DNA of 6,874 nucleotides from Desulfobacteraceae bacterium (GTDB taxonomy: Bacteria; Desulfobacterota; DSM-4660; Desulfatiglandales; Desulfatiglandaceae). The stretch lies in NCBI GenBank assembly GCA_030612945.1, contig JAUWMY010000130.1, positions 1 through 6,874 on the forward strand. Reading direction: 5' to 3'. The translations under genes and the position numbers were made by a program. Positions 5,932-6,874 of the stretch are shown here, one piece after another (positions within the stretch are counted from its first letter, which is position 1; each line of letters opens with the position of its first letter). Under the pieces are notes generated by a model that ran no database searches, was not told the origin of the DNA, and saw nothing but the letters and a program-made list of their open reading frames with translations.

Positions 5932-6645
5932 TCAGCCAACAATCCAACTCCCTGATGGCCTTTTATACTCTTGATATACTTCCTTTTTTTTCTCCACATG
6001 GTCTACCATGTAAAGCATATTGGCCTTTGCTTTGAGCTCTTCTTTCAGCTCTCCTATTCTTCCCCGGTCACAATCAGATACCCTGATATAAACATGCCGA
6101 TAATCTACCTGATCATCGTGACTACTCAGGATGCTCATTAAGCGGCATCCATATTTTCGAATAATATCGGCAATCTCTTTGATAGAACCGGGAAGATCTT
6201 CTAATTGAAAAGCAAACTGGATCCCGGCTTTTTTTACACCGGTGAACGATACCAACACCCGGAAAATATCGATCTGTGTGATGATTCCCACCACCTGTCC
6301 TTTATCGTCCACCACGGGTGCCCCGGATAACTTGTTTTCCAAAAGAATCGCCGCAGCTTCATCAATAGTAGAATCCAAAGGAATGGTAATCGGATTCTTA
6401 GTCATGATGTCCTTGACCTTGATTCTGGAAATCATATATAGAAGCTCGTGAATTTCCAATGTGGTTGCATCTGAGGCAGAGGCCTTCTTAAGGTCCCTGT
6501 CCGTTACAATGCCCACAAGCTTCCCGTTTTCCATGACCGGCAGGCCTCTAATATTATGTTCCTTTAAAAGCCTGGTCGCATCTTGCATTGAATCATCTAC
6601 ATCTACAGTGATTACATCTTTACTCATCCAGTTTTCTACTAACAT
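5932..6645 (-). CDS. CBS-CBS-ACT domain protein (AcuB-like)
   Basis: A 237-residue soluble regulator. Two CBS motifs fill residues 1-60 (IRGLPVMENGKLVGIVTDRD at 32-51) and 76-135 (LSGAPVVDDKGQVVGIITQI at 106-125), forming a Bateman module that usually senses adenine nucleotides. An ACT domain follows at about 141-218, opening FQLEDLPGSIKEIADIIRKY. This CBS-CBS-ACT order is that of AcuB, encoded in Bacillus with the acetyltransferase AcuA and deacetylase AcuC that control acetyl-CoA synthetase. It is the first gene of an operon with the USP and the GNAT/acyl-CoA synthetase fusion, so a role in sensing energy charge and setting acyl-CoA metabolism fits, by inference. The start has AGGAGA six bases upstream and a sigma-54-like promoter about 85 bases upstream. 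Its N-terminus is 18/23 identical to the truncated CBS gene at 1-69. The ligand is unknown. Confidence 0.92.
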   Translation of the reverse strand: MLVENWMSKDVITVDVDDSMQDATRLLKEHNIRGLPVMENGKLVGIVTDRDLKKASASDATTLEIHELLYMISRIKVKDIMTKNPITIPLDSTIDEAAAILLENKLSGAPVVDDKGQVVGIITQIDIFRVLVSFTGVKKAGIQFAFQLEDLPGSIKEIADIIRKYGCRLMSILSSHDDQVDYRHVYIRVSDCDRGRIGELKEELKAKANMLYMVDHVEKKKEVYQEYKRPSGSWIVG

Positions 6646-6727
6646 TTTTTGTCTCCTTTCTGACTACTTTCGTAATCTTGATTATTGGTTCATAAAAATG
6701 GTGTTCTGCCTTTTGTATTTCTTAAAT

Positions 6728-6743
6728 AGCATAAACCATGCCA
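6728..6743 (-). promoter_or_regulatory. Sigma-54-type (-24/-12) promoter for CBS/ACT-USP-acyl-CoA synthetase operon
   Basis: On the minus strand the bases read TGGCATGGTTTATGCT. This has the invariant GG and GC exactly ten bases apart and departs from the consensus TGGCACG-N4-TTGCW at only two positions. Transcription would start near 6718, giving a leader of about 73 bases before the ATG at 6645. Sigma-54 promoters need an ATP-dependent activator; none is encoded in the window. Confidence 0.55.
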
Positions 6744-6787
6744 TTAAGTTCCGTACATATAACTGAAATAAATTCGCATGGTTATCA

Positions 6788-6802
6788 CGATATATATTAT
6801 CG
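6788..6802. promoter_or_regulatory. Dyad CGATA-TATAT-TATCG upstream of the sigma-54-like promoter
   Basis: A perfect 5-bp inverted repeat with a 5-base AT centre lies about 45-60 bases upstream of the -24 element. It could be an activator or IHF-type site, but the sequence is low-complexity and may be chance. Confidence 0.2.
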
Positions 6803-6874
6803 GGGCATTCTACTGGACATGAAAAATTAGAAAAATTTCGAATTCTTTTTTCGCAAAACATCGAATTTGAAACG

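Larger units (their letters stand above)
6646..6874. other. Upstream non-coding region of the CBS/ACT operon
   Basis: No gene is seen in these 229 bases up to the window edge. On the minus strand they hold the ribosome site (AGGAGA near 6652-6657), the sigma-54-like promoter and an upstream CGATA-TATAT-TATCG dyad at 6788-6802. Beyond that the DNA is AT-rich, with TCGAATT repeated twice near 6838 and 6862. Activator sites for a sigma-54 promoter would be expected here, but I cannot identify one. Confidence 0.55.

Noticed and set aside
5918..5947. Upstream ATG extending the universal stress protein by 10 residues
   Set aside because: The extension overlaps the CBS/ACT gene, lacks a good ribosome site and is not like USP N-termini; the ATG at 5917 has AGGAGA at ideal spacing.

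Overview
The window looks like chromosomal DNA of an anaerobic, energy-limited bacterium. A Desulfobacterota-type (deltaproteobacterial or syntrophic) host is the best guess. This rests on gene content: a Na+-translocating decarboxylase beta subunit with a tiny gamma-like subunit, an ADP-forming acyl-CoA synthetase fused to a GNAT acetyltransferase, a gamma-class carbonic anhydrase, stress/energy-sensing USP and CBS/ACT proteins, and a sigma-54-type promoter. Taxonomy is inference; no rRNA or marker gene is present.

Layout. On the minus strand at the left edge lies an operon read right to left: a sigma-70-like promoter (about 1480-1508), a 47-residue OadG-like membrane peptide (1235-1378), the decarboxylase beta subunit (95-1216), and the first 23 codons of a CBS-domain protein running off the window (1-69). 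A 467-base non-coding stretch (1379-1845) holds short repeats and dyads. A plus-strand gamma-carbonic anhydrase follows (1846-2445). It sits inside a roughly 1.1 kb segment bounded by a near-identical 25-bp inverted repeat (1530-1554 and 2623-2647). The right half is a second minus-strand transcription unit: a sigma-54-like promoter (6728-6743), a CBS-CBS-ACT protein resembling AcuB (5932-6645), a universal stress protein (5441-5917) and a large GNAT/ADP-forming acyl-CoA synthetase fusion (2648-5338).

How the genes may work together. Beta and gamma subunits of biotin-dependent decarboxylases couple loss of CO2 to Na+ export, and carbonic anhydrase would interconvert the CO2 and bicarbonate. 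The right-hand operon pairs an AcuB-like sensor with a Pat-like acetyltransferase/acyl-CoA ligase, recalling the Bacillus acuABC control of acetyl-CoA synthetase. A paralogue of the same sensor (18 of its first 23 residues identical) follows the decarboxylase gene. The window therefore suggests one sensor family serving two energy-conserving acyl-CoA/carboxylate modules. That link is inference from gene order. I found no CRISPR, tRNA, rRNA, transposase or phage gene.
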